Positions 1 through 8,081 of a stretch of 46,420 nt of DNA are shown here, piece by piece. This stretch comes from a bacterium UBP3_UBA6266 (GTDB lineage: Bacteria > Auribacterota > UBA6266), in the NCBI GenBank assembly GCA_002440765.1, contig DJVC01000055.1:4709-51128 (forward strand), given 5' to 3'. Numbering within the stretch: position 1 is the first letter of the stretch; every line of letters starts with the position of its first letter. Position numbers and translations under genes: made by a program. The notes under the pieces were generated by a model. The model saw only the letters and a list, made by a program, of their open reading frames with translations, was not told the origin of the DNA and did not search any database.

Positions 1-267
1 AATCGGATATGCAACAAGCTGACCCGGGCCGTGATAGGTTATATTCCCGCCTCTGTCAGCCGCAAAAACCTTAATCCCCAATGAATTTAAAATATTCTCC
101 GTCACAAGAAGGTCGGATTTTTTAAAATCCCTTCCTGTTGTCATTATATGGTGAAAATCAGGGAAAAGGACTCTGTTTTCACCTCCGCTTATAACTTCAG
201 AGACTTCCTTTCTCTGTATATCGCACATCTCCGCATAATCAATATCACAAAAATCCTTAACCTTCAT
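1..267 (-). CDS. lipB: Octanoyltransferase LipB (partial, C-terminus outside window)
   Basis: This gene is cut by the window edge; the first 89 residues are visible on the minus strand from an ATG at 267. The segment contains the family signature [18 protein letters not shown] at about residues 72-89, which in LipB forms part of the octanoyl-ACP binding site. LipB moves octanoyl groups from acyl carrier protein onto lipoyl domains, the first step of protein lipoylation. The catalytic Cys and Lys of the family would lie beyond the edge and cannot be checked. It starts 9 bases after the argS stop with a weak TAGGAT ribosome-binding site, so it is the last visible gene of the rplU-led operon. 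Confidence 0.9.
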   Translation of the reverse strand, partial: MKVKDFCDIDYAEMCDIQRKEVSEVISGGENRVLFPDFHHIMTTGRDFKKSDLLVTENILNSLGIKVFAADRGGNITYHGPGQLVAYPI

Positions 268-276
268 AACAATATC

Positions 277-1974
277 CTACATTTTCTCCGGAGCAGTGAT
301 ACCGAGAAGACCAAGTCCCGAAGCTATAATAATTTTTACGGCCGAGACCAATGCCATCCTGGCCAGAGTAATATTATCTTCCTTTTCTCCGATAACTCTG
401 AATTTTTTTGAATCTTTATGATAATAGCTGTGGAACAGGGATGCCAGCTCTGTCAGATACACATGAATCCTATGGGGTTCAAGCAAGGAAGCCGCCAACT
501 CGGCGGCAGAGGGGAATACAGAAATCTTTTTAATCAGGTCTTTTTCTTCCCGGTTGGTAAGCTCTTCAAGAATTCCGGGCTGCACAACAGGAATATAATC
601 GTGGCCGAATTTCTCATTATATTTTTCCAGCATACTGCAAATCCTGGCATGCGTGTACTGGATATAATACACGGGATTTTCCGCCGATCTCTTTTTCGCC
701 AATTCAAGATCAAAATCAAGATGGCTGTCCGTGTTCAGCATCAGGAAGAAATACCTTGCGGCATCAACACCGACCTCATTCATTACTTCTCTAAGAGAAA
801 TAAACTCACCCTGCCTCGTAGACATTGAAAGTTTATTTTTTCCCTGGTAAAGGGTGGCCAGCTGGATTATTACCACTTTAAGGCAGCCGGCATTAAATCC
901 CATTGCCTGAACTGCCGCTTTCATACGCGGAATATAACCGTGGTGATCAGGACCCCATAAATCTATCAAAAGGTCGAAGCCTCTATCCAGCTTATCCTTA
1001 TGATACGCGATATCGGGTGTTATATAGGTCCATTCGCCGCTGCTCTTAACCATAACCCTGTCTTTGTCATCACCGTATTTTCGCGAATTAAACCAGATAG
1101 CCCCGTCTTTTTCGTAAACGAGTCCCTTCTTTTCAAGTAATTTTATCGCTTCTTCGACTTTTCCCGTTTCTGAAAACTTCTTTTCGCTGAAATAAGAATT
1201 AAACTCAACACTGAAATCCGCAAGGTCTTTTTTAATCCATTCCAGGATATTGTTTTTGGCGTAATCGCACATAAATTCAACCGTTTTTTCGGATATCCCG
1301 GAAAACTCCGCTCCTTTTTCGGAATAGAGTTTTTTTGCCAGATCATCTATATAGGAGCCTTTATACCCGTCATCGGGGAAAGGATATTCCCGTCCGCAAA
1401 GTTTCATATATTTCGAATACAATGATTTTCCGAGAATATCTATCTGTCTGCCTCTGTCATTGAGGTAGTATTCTCTGAAAACCTCGCAGCCCGAATTAGC
1501 AAGCAATCTTGCCAGAGCGTCGCCTACCGCAGCCTGTCTGCCGTGGGCAACCGTAAGGGGACCCGTAGGATTAGCACTGACAAACTCGATTATTACTTTC
1601 TTTCCCCTGCACGTGTCAGAAACGGCATATTTCTCGCGCTTATCCAGCACTTCAAGAACGACATTGTAAAAAACTTCATGTTCCAAAAAGACATTAATAA
1701 AACCTGGCCCGGCCGGTTCAATTTTTTTCAATCCTTCAATGCCCGATGAAGCAACACAATCACAAATCATCCTGGACAGTTCAATCGGACTTTTTTTCGC
1801 GGAAGACGCGTATTTCATCGCAAAGTTGGTGGTCAAATCGCCATGGTCCCGGTTTTTGGGGACATCGAAATCAACCGATATATGCTCCGGTATCCGGCAT
1901 TCCTCATTCCCGATAAGATTCCTGTAGCAGGATAGTATAGCCCCGGCTATTATTTCTTTTAATTCAATTTTCAT
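277..1974 (-). CDS. argS: Arginyl-tRNA synthetase
   Basis: A class I aminoacyl-tRNA synthetase that charges tRNA-Arg in the cytoplasm. It has 565 residues, normal for the family. The HIGH-type signature lies in SANPTGPLTVAHGR (about residues 133-146) and the KMSKS-type loop reads KLSMSTRQGE (381-390). The N-terminal additional domain (residues 1-100) and the C-terminal DALR-type anticodon domain (from about 450, with VYYIQYTHARICSM) are both present. The ATG overlaps the rsfS stop by four bases (ATGA), indicating translational coupling. Confidence 0.96.
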   Translation of the reverse strand: MKIELKEIIAGAILSCYRNLIGNEECRIPEHISVDFDVPKNRDHGDLTTNFAMKYASSAKKSPIELSRMICDCVASSGIEGLKKIEPAGPGFINVFLEHEVFYNVVLEVLDKREKYAVSDTCRGKKVIIEFVSANPTGPLTVAHGRQAAVGDALARLLANSGCEVFREYYLNDRGRQIDILGKSLYSKYMKLCGREYPFPDDGYKGSYIDDLAKKLYSEKGAEFSGISEKTVEFMCDYAKNNILEWIKKDLADFSVEFNSYFSEKKFSETGKVEEAIKLLEKKGLVYEKDGAIWFNSRKYGDDKDRVMVKSSGEWTYITPDIAYHKDKLDRGFDLLIDLWGPDHHGYIPRMKAAVQAMGFNAGCLKVVIIQLATLYQGKNKLSMSTRQGEFISLREVMNEVGVDAARYFFLMLNTDSHLDFDLELAKKRSAENPVYYIQYTHARICSMLEKYNEKFGHDYIPVVQPGILEELTNREEKDLIKKISVFPSAAELAASLLEPHRIHVYLTELASLFHSYYHKDSKKFRVIGEKEDNITLARMALVSAVKIIIASGLGLLGITAPEKM

Positions 1975-2345
1975 AAAAACTCAGCATCTCCCCACAAACG
2001 CTCCAGGCTGTAGCGCTGTCTTATTTCATGGTAGAAAATATGGACTATAACATCACCATAATCTTTTACAACCCATCTTGAACTGCCTATGCCTTCGCTT
2101 CTTATGCAGATGATATCTCTGTCTTTAAGCTCTTTTTCCATGAAATCTCCTATTGCGTCAACATGTTTCTCGGCCCGGCCGGAGCAGATAACAAAATAAT
2201 CCGCAATTGATGAGATATCCTTTACTTTCATTACCGTTATATCAAAAGCTTTCCTTTCCTCCGCCATTTTTACGCATAGATTAGCCAGTTCACGTGAACT
2301 GGTCTTTCTTTTTCTAACAGTTCCCCTCAAAGCCGTTTTTTTCAA
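1971..2345 (-). CDS. rsfS: Ribosomal silencing factor RsfS
   Basis: RsfS (Iojap/DUF143 family) binds ribosomal protein L14 and blocks subunit joining when nutrients are scarce. The 124-residue protein has the family core KAFDITVMKVKDISSIADYF followed by VICSGRAEKHVDAI and the C-terminal DYGDVIVHIF. The start taken is TTG at 2345, inside the end of nadD, because a strong AAGGAAAGGAGA ribosome-binding site lies 11 bases upstream of it within nadD. A second TTG five codons later is possible. Its place after nadD is a widely conserved gene order. Confidence 0.93.
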   Translation of the reverse strand: MKKTALRGTVRKRKTSSRELANLCVKMAEERKAFDITVMKVKDISSIADYFVICSGRAEKHVDAIGDFMEKELKDRDIICIRSEGIGSSRWVVKDYGDVIVHIFYHEIRQRYSLERLWGDAEFL

Positions 2346-2940
2346 TGCTGTAAAGTCTCCTTTCCTTAATATACTTTTTTACATCTTCATCCAGGCTTGA
2401 TATTTCATCGATTTTCCCTTCCGAAACCCGCCTGCGAATCACAGATGACGATATATTTATTTCACCGCCATCTACAAAATTAACCCTGAGTTCCGGAATT
2501 TTAACCAGCACATCCCCAATCTTTCCGGAATCCGATCCCTTCCTGGGATATACGATAAATTCACACAGGTCCGAAAAGCTCCCGGGTTCTTTCCACGACA
2601 TAATACCGCTCAATGAATCAGCGCCTAAAATAAAAAACAGCTTTTCGTTTGCTTTTTCGGATTTAATATATCTTAATGTATCAATCGTATAAGACACATC
2701 TTTTTTTTCTATTTCGTACATACACACACTGAAACCTTTTATATTTTTGACGGCGATATTAAGCATGGCAACCCTATCTTCCACATCAGAAAGGGATCTG
2801 TCTTTTATGGGCTGGATATAACACGGAACAAAATAAACCCTGTCAAGCGAAAACAGGTTCTTTGCTTTCCTTGCAATTTCAATATGTCCGTTATGAACGG
2901 GGTCGAAAGAACCGCCGAAAATACCTGTTTTCATAAACAC
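2314..2940 (-). CDS. nadD: Nicotinate-mononucleotide adenylyltransferase
   Basis: NadD adenylates nicotinate mononucleotide in NAD synthesis. The 208-residue protein opens with the nucleotidyltransferase motif GIFGGSFDPVHNGH (about residues 6-19) and ends with the ISSSVIRRRVSEG motif (about 163-175), both diagnostic. The start is GTG at 2940, overlapping the proA stop in the string TAGTG; an ATG two codons later (2934) is an equally possible start. The 3' end carries the ribosome-binding site and TTG start of rsfS, so the two genes overlap by 32 bases. Confidence 0.95.
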   Translation of the reverse strand: MFMKTGIFGGSFDPVHNGHIEIARKAKNLFSLDRVYFVPCYIQPIKDRSLSDVEDRVAMLNIAVKNIKGFSVCMYEIEKKDVSYTIDTLRYIKSEKANEKLFFILGADSLSGIMSWKEPGSFSDLCEFIVYPRKGSDSGKIGDVLVKIPELRVNFVDGGEINISSSVIRRRVSEGKIDEISSLDEDVKKYIKERRLYSIEKNGFEGNC

Positions 2941-4208
2941 TAATCTCGAATCTGGCCATCACCTTTAATCACATATTTGTAAGTATTGAGTTCTTCAAGA
3001 CCCATGGGGCCCCTGGCGTGAATCTTGTCGGTGCTGATACCTATTTCAGCGCCCATCCCAAACTGTCCTCCGTCCGTAAACCTTGTAGATACATTCAAAT
3101 ACACCGCGGCAGAATCCACCATATTCAAGAATTTCAAAGCGGCCGCCTGATTCTCGGTAATAATGGCATCTGAATGCATGGAGCCGTATTTATTGATATG
3201 TTCTACGGCTTCATCAACTCCGTCTACGACTTTAACTGACAAAATCAAATCCAGGTATTCCTCATACCAGTCATCGTCAGCGGCCTGTTTAATCCCTTTC
3301 AATATTTTCAGTGTCCGGGGACAACCCCTGAGTTCGACTTTTTCTTTCTTCAGCATATCCGCCGCCAAAGGAAGGAATTTCTCCGATACGGCATTGTCAA
3401 CAAGCAGTGTTTCCATGGCATTGCAGACACCGGGTCTCTGGCATTTAGCATTCCTGATAATCTTCAGGGCTTTATCTAAATCCGCATCTTTATCGACAAA
3501 CACATGGCAAACGCCTTTATAATGTTTAATAATCGGTATTGTTGACATTTCGGTTACCGCTTTTATCAGGCTTTCTCCGCCTCTCGGAATAACCAGATCA
3601 ATCAGTGAATTTAATTTCAGCATTTCAGCGACGGCGCTTCTTTCCGTTGTTTCAACAAATTGAATAATATTCTCAGGACCCCGACACTCCTTTATAGCCT
3701 TTCTCATGCAGGCGGCGATGGATTTATTGGACTGAAAAGCTTCCCTGCCGCCTCTTAGTATTACCGCGTTCCCGGCTTTAATGCACAGGCCGGCCGAATC
3801 AGAAGTAACATTGGGACGGGATTCATATATAACAGCGATAACACCGATTGGAACACTGATTTTAAAAATCTGCATCCCGTTTGGCCTCGTTTTTTTATTT
3901 AATACTCTTCCTACCGGATCATCCAGCGCCGCAACTTCCTCTAGTCCGCCCGCCATCTGCTCTATTCTTTTCCCATCCAGCAGAAGTCTATCAATCAATG
4001 CTCTCGATAAACCTTCTTTTTCCGCTTCCTTAATATCTTTTTTATTAGCCTCCAATATAATTTCTTTGCTTTTTCTTATGGAAACAGCAATGTTGTTCAA
4101 CAGGTTATTTTTATGATCCGCGCTCATTAAAGCAAGTTTTCTTGAAGAATCTTTTGCCTGTTCAGCCAGTTGTTTCACATATTTCTTTATTTTTCCGGAA
4201 CTCCGCAT
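2940..4208 (-). CDS. proA: Gamma-glutamyl phosphate reductase
   Basis: ProA reduces gamma-glutamyl phosphate to glutamate semialdehyde, the second step of proline synthesis. It has 422 residues, typical for the family. The aldehyde dehydrogenase fold is clear, with the catalytic cysteine at residue 262 in QRPGVCNAMETLL, the IGVIAVIYESRPNVT segment near 121-135 and the C-terminal FTDGGQFGMGAEIGIST. It starts one base after the proB stop, so proB and proA form a biosynthetic pair inside the larger operon. Confidence 0.97.
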   Translation of the reverse strand: MRSSGKIKKYVKQLAEQAKDSSRKLALMSADHKNNLLNNIAVSIRKSKEIILEANKKDIKEAEKEGLSRALIDRLLLDGKRIEQMAGGLEEVAALDDPVGRVLNKKTRPNGMQIFKISVPIGVIAVIYESRPNVTSDSAGLCIKAGNAVILRGGREAFQSNKSIAACMRKAIKECRGPENIIQFVETTERSAVAEMLKLNSLIDLVIPRGGESLIKAVTEMSTIPIIKHYKGVCHVFVDKDADLDKALKIIRNAKCQRPGVCNAMETLLVDNAVSEKFLPLAADMLKKEKVELRGCPRTLKILKGIKQAADDDWYEEYLDLILSVKVVDGVDEAVEHINKYGSMHSDAIITENQAAALKFLNMVDSAAVYLNVSTRFTDGGQFGMGAEIGISTDKIHARGPMGLEELNTYKYVIKGDGQIRD

Positions 4209-4209
4209 T

Positions 4210-5346
4210 TTATTTTTCCCGTGTTTCGCCGTATATAACCATATTATTCCGGTGGACTACCTCATCAAATACTTTCCCGCCTAAAACAGCTTTGATTTGG
4301 GATGTTTTTAACCCTATTATCTTTTTTATATTGCCGGAAGAATAATTTATCTGCCCTTTTCCTATATCATTCCCCTTCTCATCCCTTAAAATTATAATAT
4401 CCCCGGCCGAAAAATCACCCTTCGCTGACACAATACCGGAGGCAAGAAGGCTTTTTCCTTTATCCCTTAATGCGAGGACCGCGCCGGCATCTATAACCAG
4501 GAACCCGGACGAACGTTTAAAATGAGCTATCCAGCGTTTCTTCCCCTTCATTTTATGCCGCAACGGCAGAAATAGAGTTCCTGCATCTTTACCGGAAAGG
4601 ATATCTGAAATAATATTTTCCTTTTTTCCATTAGCTATAACCGCGAACTCTCCCGCAGTCACAACCATCCTGGCAGCCTGAATCTTTGAATACATCCCCC
4701 CGGTTGAAAGAGATGACCCTTTTTTGCCGCAAATCTTCTCTATCCCTGCGTCTATGCTGTTTACAATACTGATACGCTTTGCGTTCTTTTCCACTTTGGG
4801 GTCTTTATCCATCAAGCCATCGGTATCTGTTAATAATATAAGTAATTCACTTCCCGTCATCTGGGCAACCAGCGCAGAAAGCCTGTCATTATCGCCAAAC
4901 CTGATTTCCTCGACGGAAACTGTGTCATTCTCGTTGATGATAGGCACCGCTTTTTTTTCAATAAGCGTTAACAAAGTGTTTTTTGCGTTTAACTGTCGTT
5001 TTCTGTCGGATAAGCCGTCATCAGTCAATAATACCTGCGCCGTCACAATCCCTTTTTCGGCAAAAGCATCTTCATAATACCTCATCAACTGTGTCTGGCC
5101 CACCGCGGCTGCCGCCTGTTTCTGCCTGAGTGTTAAATCCTTACTGCCAAACTCTAATTTCCATCTTCCCGCCGCTATGGCGCCCGAACTTATAATCATA
5201 ACATTGACGCCTTTTTCTCTTATTCCGCAAACCTGGCGCGCAATCGAAGATATAATGTCCTTCTGTATCCTCCCGCAGGAATCCGTCAGGACGTTCGTTC
5301 CGATTTTAAGTGTCACATTTTTAACGTGTTCCAGATACTTTCTCAT
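4210..5346 (-). CDS. proB: Glutamate 5-kinase with PUA domain
   Basis: ProB phosphorylates glutamate to start proline synthesis and is usually feedback-inhibited by proline. The 378-residue protein has the amino-acid kinase domain (KIGTNVLTD near the start, ISSGAIAAGRWKL near 53-65, INENDTVSVEEIRFGDND near 137-154) and a C-terminal PUA domain from about residue 280 (GFLVIDAGAVLALRDKGKS). Its ATG overlaps the obgE stop (ATGA), so the two are probably translationally coupled. Confidence 0.96.
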   Translation of the reverse strand: MRKYLEHVKNVTLKIGTNVLTDSCGRIQKDIISSIARQVCGIREKGVNVMIISSGAIAAGRWKLEFGSKDLTLRQKQAAAAVGQTQLMRYYEDAFAEKGIVTAQVLLTDDGLSDRKRQLNAKNTLLTLIEKKAVPIINENDTVSVEEIRFGDNDRLSALVAQMTGSELLILLTDTDGLMDKDPKVEKNAKRISIVNSIDAGIEKICGKKGSSLSTGGMYSKIQAARMVVTAGEFAVIANGKKENIISDILSGKDAGTLFLPLRHKMKGKKRWIAHFKRSSGFLVIDAGAVLALRDKGKSLLASGIVSAKGDFSAGDIIILRDEKGNDIGKGQINYSSGNIKKIIGLKTSQIKAVLGGKVFDEVVHRNNMVIYGETREK

Positions 5347-6362
5347 ATATTTTTATTTTCTATTAAATCACCGACTTGTTCAACAAGTTTTTCCAGGTTA
5401 ATCCTTTGTTTCGCGGAAATGGAGATAACCGATTCTTTCTTAACTCCCGCCGCTTTTATAAATTCATCGATTTCCTTTTCATTTTCGATCAGATCCACTT
5501 TGTTTAAAACAATCAAAAACGGCTTTTGAATCAATTCTTTTTTATGGTATTTCAACTCTTCAAATAAAATTGTATATTCATCCGACGGTTTTCTGTCTTC
5601 AAACGGCTTCAGATTAATAACATACAGTATTGCTCTGGTTCTTTCAATATGCCTTAAAAAATCATGTCCAAGTCCGGCATTTTTGTGAGCTCCATGAATA
5701 AGACCCGGAATATCCGCTACCGTAAAACTTTTATCATTGTTCACATAAACAACACCTAAATTTGGCACAAGTGTAGTAAAAGGATAATCCGCAATTTTAG
5801 GCCTTGCCGACGAAATTGCCGCTATCAGCGTTGATTTCCCCGCATTGGGAAAACCGACAAGTCCTATATCAGCAACTATCTTAAGCTCAAGCAATAATTT
5901 GATATTCTCACCGGGTTTGCCCTTTTCGGCATATCTCGGCGCCTGCTCCGTAGCTGTCTTAAAACTGGTATTTCCCCGGCCTCCCCGGCCTCCCTTAGCG
6001 GCAATATAAGCCTGACCGTCATTAACCAAATCGCAAAGTATAATCCCTGTTTCAGTATCTTTGACAACTGTCCCTATAGGAACCCTGCTTATAATATTTT
6101 TTCCGTCCTCACCCGTCATCATTTTGCCTTTGCCGTTTTCTCCTCCCTTAGCTTTCAATTGAGGGTTATAATAAAAATCCAGAAGCGTGTAAAGATTCTT
6201 ATCCGCAATTAAAACAACATTGCCGCCGTTTCCGCCGTCACCGCCGTTAGGACCGCCCCTGGGGACATATTTTTCCCGGCGAAAACTCATACACCCGTTC
6301 CCGCCGTCACCCCCGCAGGCAACTATTTCAATCCTGTCAATAAATGATTTTGGTTTTACCAT
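5343..6362 (-). CDS. obgE: GTPase ObgE/CgtA
   Basis: Obg is an essential GTPase linked to 50S ribosome assembly and stress control. The 339-residue protein has the glycine-rich Obg domain at residues 5-160 (CGGDGGNGCMSFRREKYVP and GGPNGGDGGNGGNV), then the G domain with G1 GFPNAGKST (170-178), G3 DIPGLI and G4 NKVD. It ends shortly after the G domain and lacks the extra C-terminal domain seen in some Gram-positives. It follows rpmA after 83 bases that contain a terminator-like hairpin. Confidence 0.97.
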   Translation of the reverse strand: MVKPKSFIDRIEIVACGGDGGNGCMSFRREKYVPRGGPNGGDGGNGGNVVLIADKNLYTLLDFYYNPQLKAKGGENGKGKMMTGEDGKNIISRVPIGTVVKDTETGIILCDLVNDGQAYIAAKGGRGGRGNTSFKTATEQAPRYAEKGKPGENIKLLLELKIVADIGLVGFPNAGKSTLIAAISSARPKIADYPFTTLVPNLGVVYVNNDKSFTVADIPGLIHGAHKNAGLGHDFLRHIERTRAILYVINLKPFEDRKPSDEYTILFEELKYHKKELIQKPFLIVLNKVDLIENEKEIDEFIKAAGVKKESVISISAKQRINLEKLVEQVGDLIENKNI

Positions 6363-6383
6363 AAAGACATCCCTAAAAACAAA

Positions 6384-6424
6384 AATAACACGGATGAACT
6401 ATATTACCGGTCACCCGTGTTATT
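6384..6424 (-). terminator. Hairpin with U-tract between rpmA and obgE (attenuator candidate)
   Basis: A perfect 10-bp inverted repeat, AATAACACGG at 6384-6393 and CCGTGTTATT at 6415-6424, with a 21-base loop. Read on the minus strand it is followed by TTTTTGTTTTT (6374-6384), the form of a Rho-independent terminator. As obgE follows on the same strand without a clear promoter of its own, it may act as a partial terminator that lowers expression of the genes after the two ribosomal protein genes. Confidence 0.55.
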
Positions 6425-6445
6425 CAAAATTTTTCATTTTAAAAA

Positions 6446-6694
6446 TTATTTACTGCTCGAAGGTAATACACTCACAATTTTTTTGTTAAAATGCACTACA
6501 CCGTCAACTCTGGCAAATAATGTATCATCGCTTCCGCGTCCAACATTGACTCCGGGCTTGAATTTTGTCCCTCTTTGGCGCAGGATAATATTCCCGCACT
6601 TTATCTGTTGCCCGCCATACATTTTCACACCCAGACGCTTCGATATGCTGTCGCGCCCGTTTCTGGTGCTTCCCATTCCCTTTTTATGCGCCAT
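6446..6694 (-). CDS. rpmA: 50S ribosomal protein L27
   Basis: L27 sits near the peptidyl-transferase centre. The 82-residue protein starts [16 protein letters not shown] and has the standard core [19 protein letters not shown]. There is no N-terminal extension of the kind cleaved off in Firmicutes. The ribosome-binding site GGAGGA lies 8 bases before the ATG. It lies 18 bases after rplU, the usual order. Confidence 0.98.
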   Translation of the reverse strand: MAHKKGMGSTRNGRDSISKRLGVKMYGGQQIKCGNIILRQRGTKFKPGVNVGRGSDDTLFARVDGVVHFNKKIVSVLPSSSK

Positions 6695-6712
6695 ATGAAA
6701 AATCCTCCGTTA

Positions 6713-7027
6713 CTATTTCGCGGAAATCTCAGAAATTTTAACACTAAGGCACTTTTGCCTGTGTCCCACTTTTCTTTTTGAATCTTTTCTTCTCCGGTAG
6801 AAAAAAGCAATCAGTTTTCGGCCTTTTTTCTCAGCTAAAATTTCACCGGTAACTTTAGCATCCTTTACCAAGGGTGTCCCGACTTTTACATCATTTTTAT
6901 CAGCAACAAGAAGGATCTTTTCAAAATCAACTTTTTCCCCTGCTTTCTTCCCGATAAGCTCGATATCAATAATGTCGCCTTCTTCAACTTTATACTGCTT
7001 GCTTCCAGTCTCAATTACCGCGTACAT
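6713..7027 (-). CDS. rplU: 50S ribosomal protein L21
   Basis: The 104-residue protein begins MYAVIETGSKQYKV, the universal L21 N-terminus, and contains KGRKLIAFFYRRRKDSKRKVGHRQ for rRNA contact. The open frame extends 22 codons further upstream, but the ATG at 7027 is chosen because of homology and the GGAGG ribosome-binding site just before it. It is the first gene of a nine-gene minus-strand operon running to lipB. Confidence 0.97.
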   Translation of the reverse strand: MYAVIETGSKQYKVEEGDIIDIELIGKKAGEKVDFEKILLVADKNDVKVGTPLVKDAKVTGEILAEKKGRKLIAFFYRRRKDSKRKVGHRQKCLSVKISEISAK

Positions 7028-7075
7028 TTTATGAACCTCCGAATAACTCTTTATATAATAGAATACAGGTTGGAA

Positions 7076-7104
7076 AGTATATATTCTTAACATACTTGTG
7101 TCAA
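7076..7104 (-). promoter_or_regulatory. Sigma70-type promoter of the rplU operon
   Basis: On the minus strand a perfect -35 TTGACA (7104-7099) and a -10 TATACT (7081-7076) are separated by 17 bases. Transcription would start near 7069, about 40 bases before the rplU ATG. Confidence 0.75.
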
Positions 7105-7225
7105 GCCAAAAATTTACCTGTTCCGGCGAATTCTACACCGTAAAAACAAAGAGCGCATTAACCGCTCTCCCGCAGAGGATCATGTTTAATTATACAGCTA
7201 TATACAATTCGCGGCATCTTCACAT

Positions 7226-7282
7226 AAAAAACCCGGCTGCCTTTAAATGGGGGGGTGATAATTAAAAAAGCCAGCCGGGTTT
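7226..7282 (-). terminator. Rho-independent terminator after PEP-CTERM gene A
   Basis: Perfect 11-bp arms AAACCCGGCTG (7229-7239) and CAGCCGGGTTT (7272-7282). On the minus strand the second arm ends in a run of T. The 32-base loop contains a run of C on the minus strand. It lies 10 bases after the stop codon of the gene at 7293. Confidence 0.85.
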
Positions 7283-7292
7283 ACATTAAACT

Positions 7293-7898
7293 TTATTTTT
7301 TTCTCGCAACAAAAAACAACCCCAGGATTCCTCCCGCAAGCAACGCTATACTAGACGGTTCGGGAACTGTTCCCGCCGTTACATCATCTATATAGAAAGA
7401 AGGGTCTTCGCCCAAAAATCCCTGAACTTCAAGACCTATCTGCCTGATATCGCTCAGGTTTGACGCTCCGCTCAGGTCCCAGTTTATTGTCTGCCATGTA
7501 TTATTATTTTCAAGTTCAAATTCCTGTCCTGCCCAGAAATCCCAATTATTGCCGGACCTTACAGTTAACTTCGCTTTTACATAATACGCGTCGGAAGGAA
7601 TGAATATATTCATCGAATATGCCGAATTGCCGGCCAGATCCAGTGCTTCATCCTGGTCTCTCCTGATATGAATTTTAGCCCAGTCACTTGCATCCACCTC
7701 CACAGTGCCGGTGTCCAACCGAAGATTCTGATCTGCATTCCATACCAAAGCAGGTACTCCGTAACCCCATGGTTCTGCTGCCCAACCCTCTGTATCGCTT
7801 TCAAAACCGTAATATACAGCTGTTGCCGCTTCAACTACAGTTTGTGAAGAAAGCAATAAACAAAGGATGCTTACTGAAAGTAAAACAATTCTCTTCAT
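7293..7898 (-). CDS. PEP-CTERM sorting-signal protein A (jelly-roll-like)
   Basis: A secreted protein of 201 residues. A signal peptide (residues 1-24, ending VVEAA) precedes a beta-rich domain starting YYGFESDTEGW and closing with SFYIDDV, a pattern typical of galactose-binding-like or carbohydrate-binding modules. The C-terminus (178-201) is a PEP-CTERM tag: VPEP, a hydrophobic helix, then ARKK. Such tags are processed by exosortase; one is encoded at 22252. The ribosome-binding site AAGGGAGG precedes the ATG. It is a single-gene unit with its own promoter, operator candidates and terminator. The ligand is unknown. Confidence 0.9.
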   Translation of the reverse strand: MKRIVLLSVSILCLLLSSQTVVEAATAVYYGFESDTEGWAAEPWGYGVPALVWNADQNLRLDTGTVEVDASDWAKIHIRRDQDEALDLAGNSAYSMNIFIPSDAYYVKAKLTVRSGNNWDFWAGQEFELENNNTWQTINWDLSGASNLSDIRQIGLEVQGFLGEDPSFYIDDVTAGTVPEPSSIALLAGGILGLFFVARKK

Positions 7899-7932
7899 TT
7901 TTACCTCCCTTAATTTGTATATAAATATACCC

Positions 7933-7942
7933 GAGTATACTC
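7933..7942. promoter_or_regulatory. Palindrome GAGTATACTC, second operator candidate for gene A
   Basis: A perfect 10-bp palindrome in the untranslated leader of gene A. A near copy, GTGTATACTC, lies exactly 77 bp upstream at 8010-8019, and both are embedded in a longer direct repeat that also shares the flanking TTATTGT. Even-length palindromes of this kind are typical of LacI-family sites. The bound protein is unknown. Confidence 0.5.
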
Positions 7943-8009
7943 TGTTATTGTAAATTTACTATACAAGTTTAAAATAATAGATTATTTAAGAACGATATTG
8001 AATATATCT

Positions 8010-8060
8010 GTGTATACTCTTTATTGTCTGAAATATAGCCCCTTAATCAAAATTTGTCAA
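8010..8060 (-). promoter_or_regulatory. Promoter and proximal operator of PEP-CTERM gene A
   Basis: On the minus strand, -35 TTGACA (8060-8055), 17-bp spacer, -10 TATATT (8037-8032). The operator candidate GTGTATACTC (8019-8010) begins 12 bases after the -10 box, so it would sit at about +6 to +15. The -35 box lies in the loop of the hairpin that ends the upstream rng unit. Confidence 0.65.
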
Positions 8061-8068
8061 GGGGCTAT
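8035..8068 (-). terminator. Hairpin after rng, overlapping the gene A promoter
   Basis: Arms ATAGCCCCTT (8035-8044) and AAGGGGCTAT (8059-8068) form a perfect 10-bp stem with a 14-base loop. It is 14 bases past the rng stop codon. The U-tract on the minus strand is short (ATTTC), so termination may be partial. Confidence 0.55.
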
Positions 8069-8081
8069 TTTAAAAAAAAAT

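Noticed and set aside
418..828. A 136-codon plus-strand frame opposite argS
   Set aside because: It lies within argS, whose motifs are complete on the minus strand.
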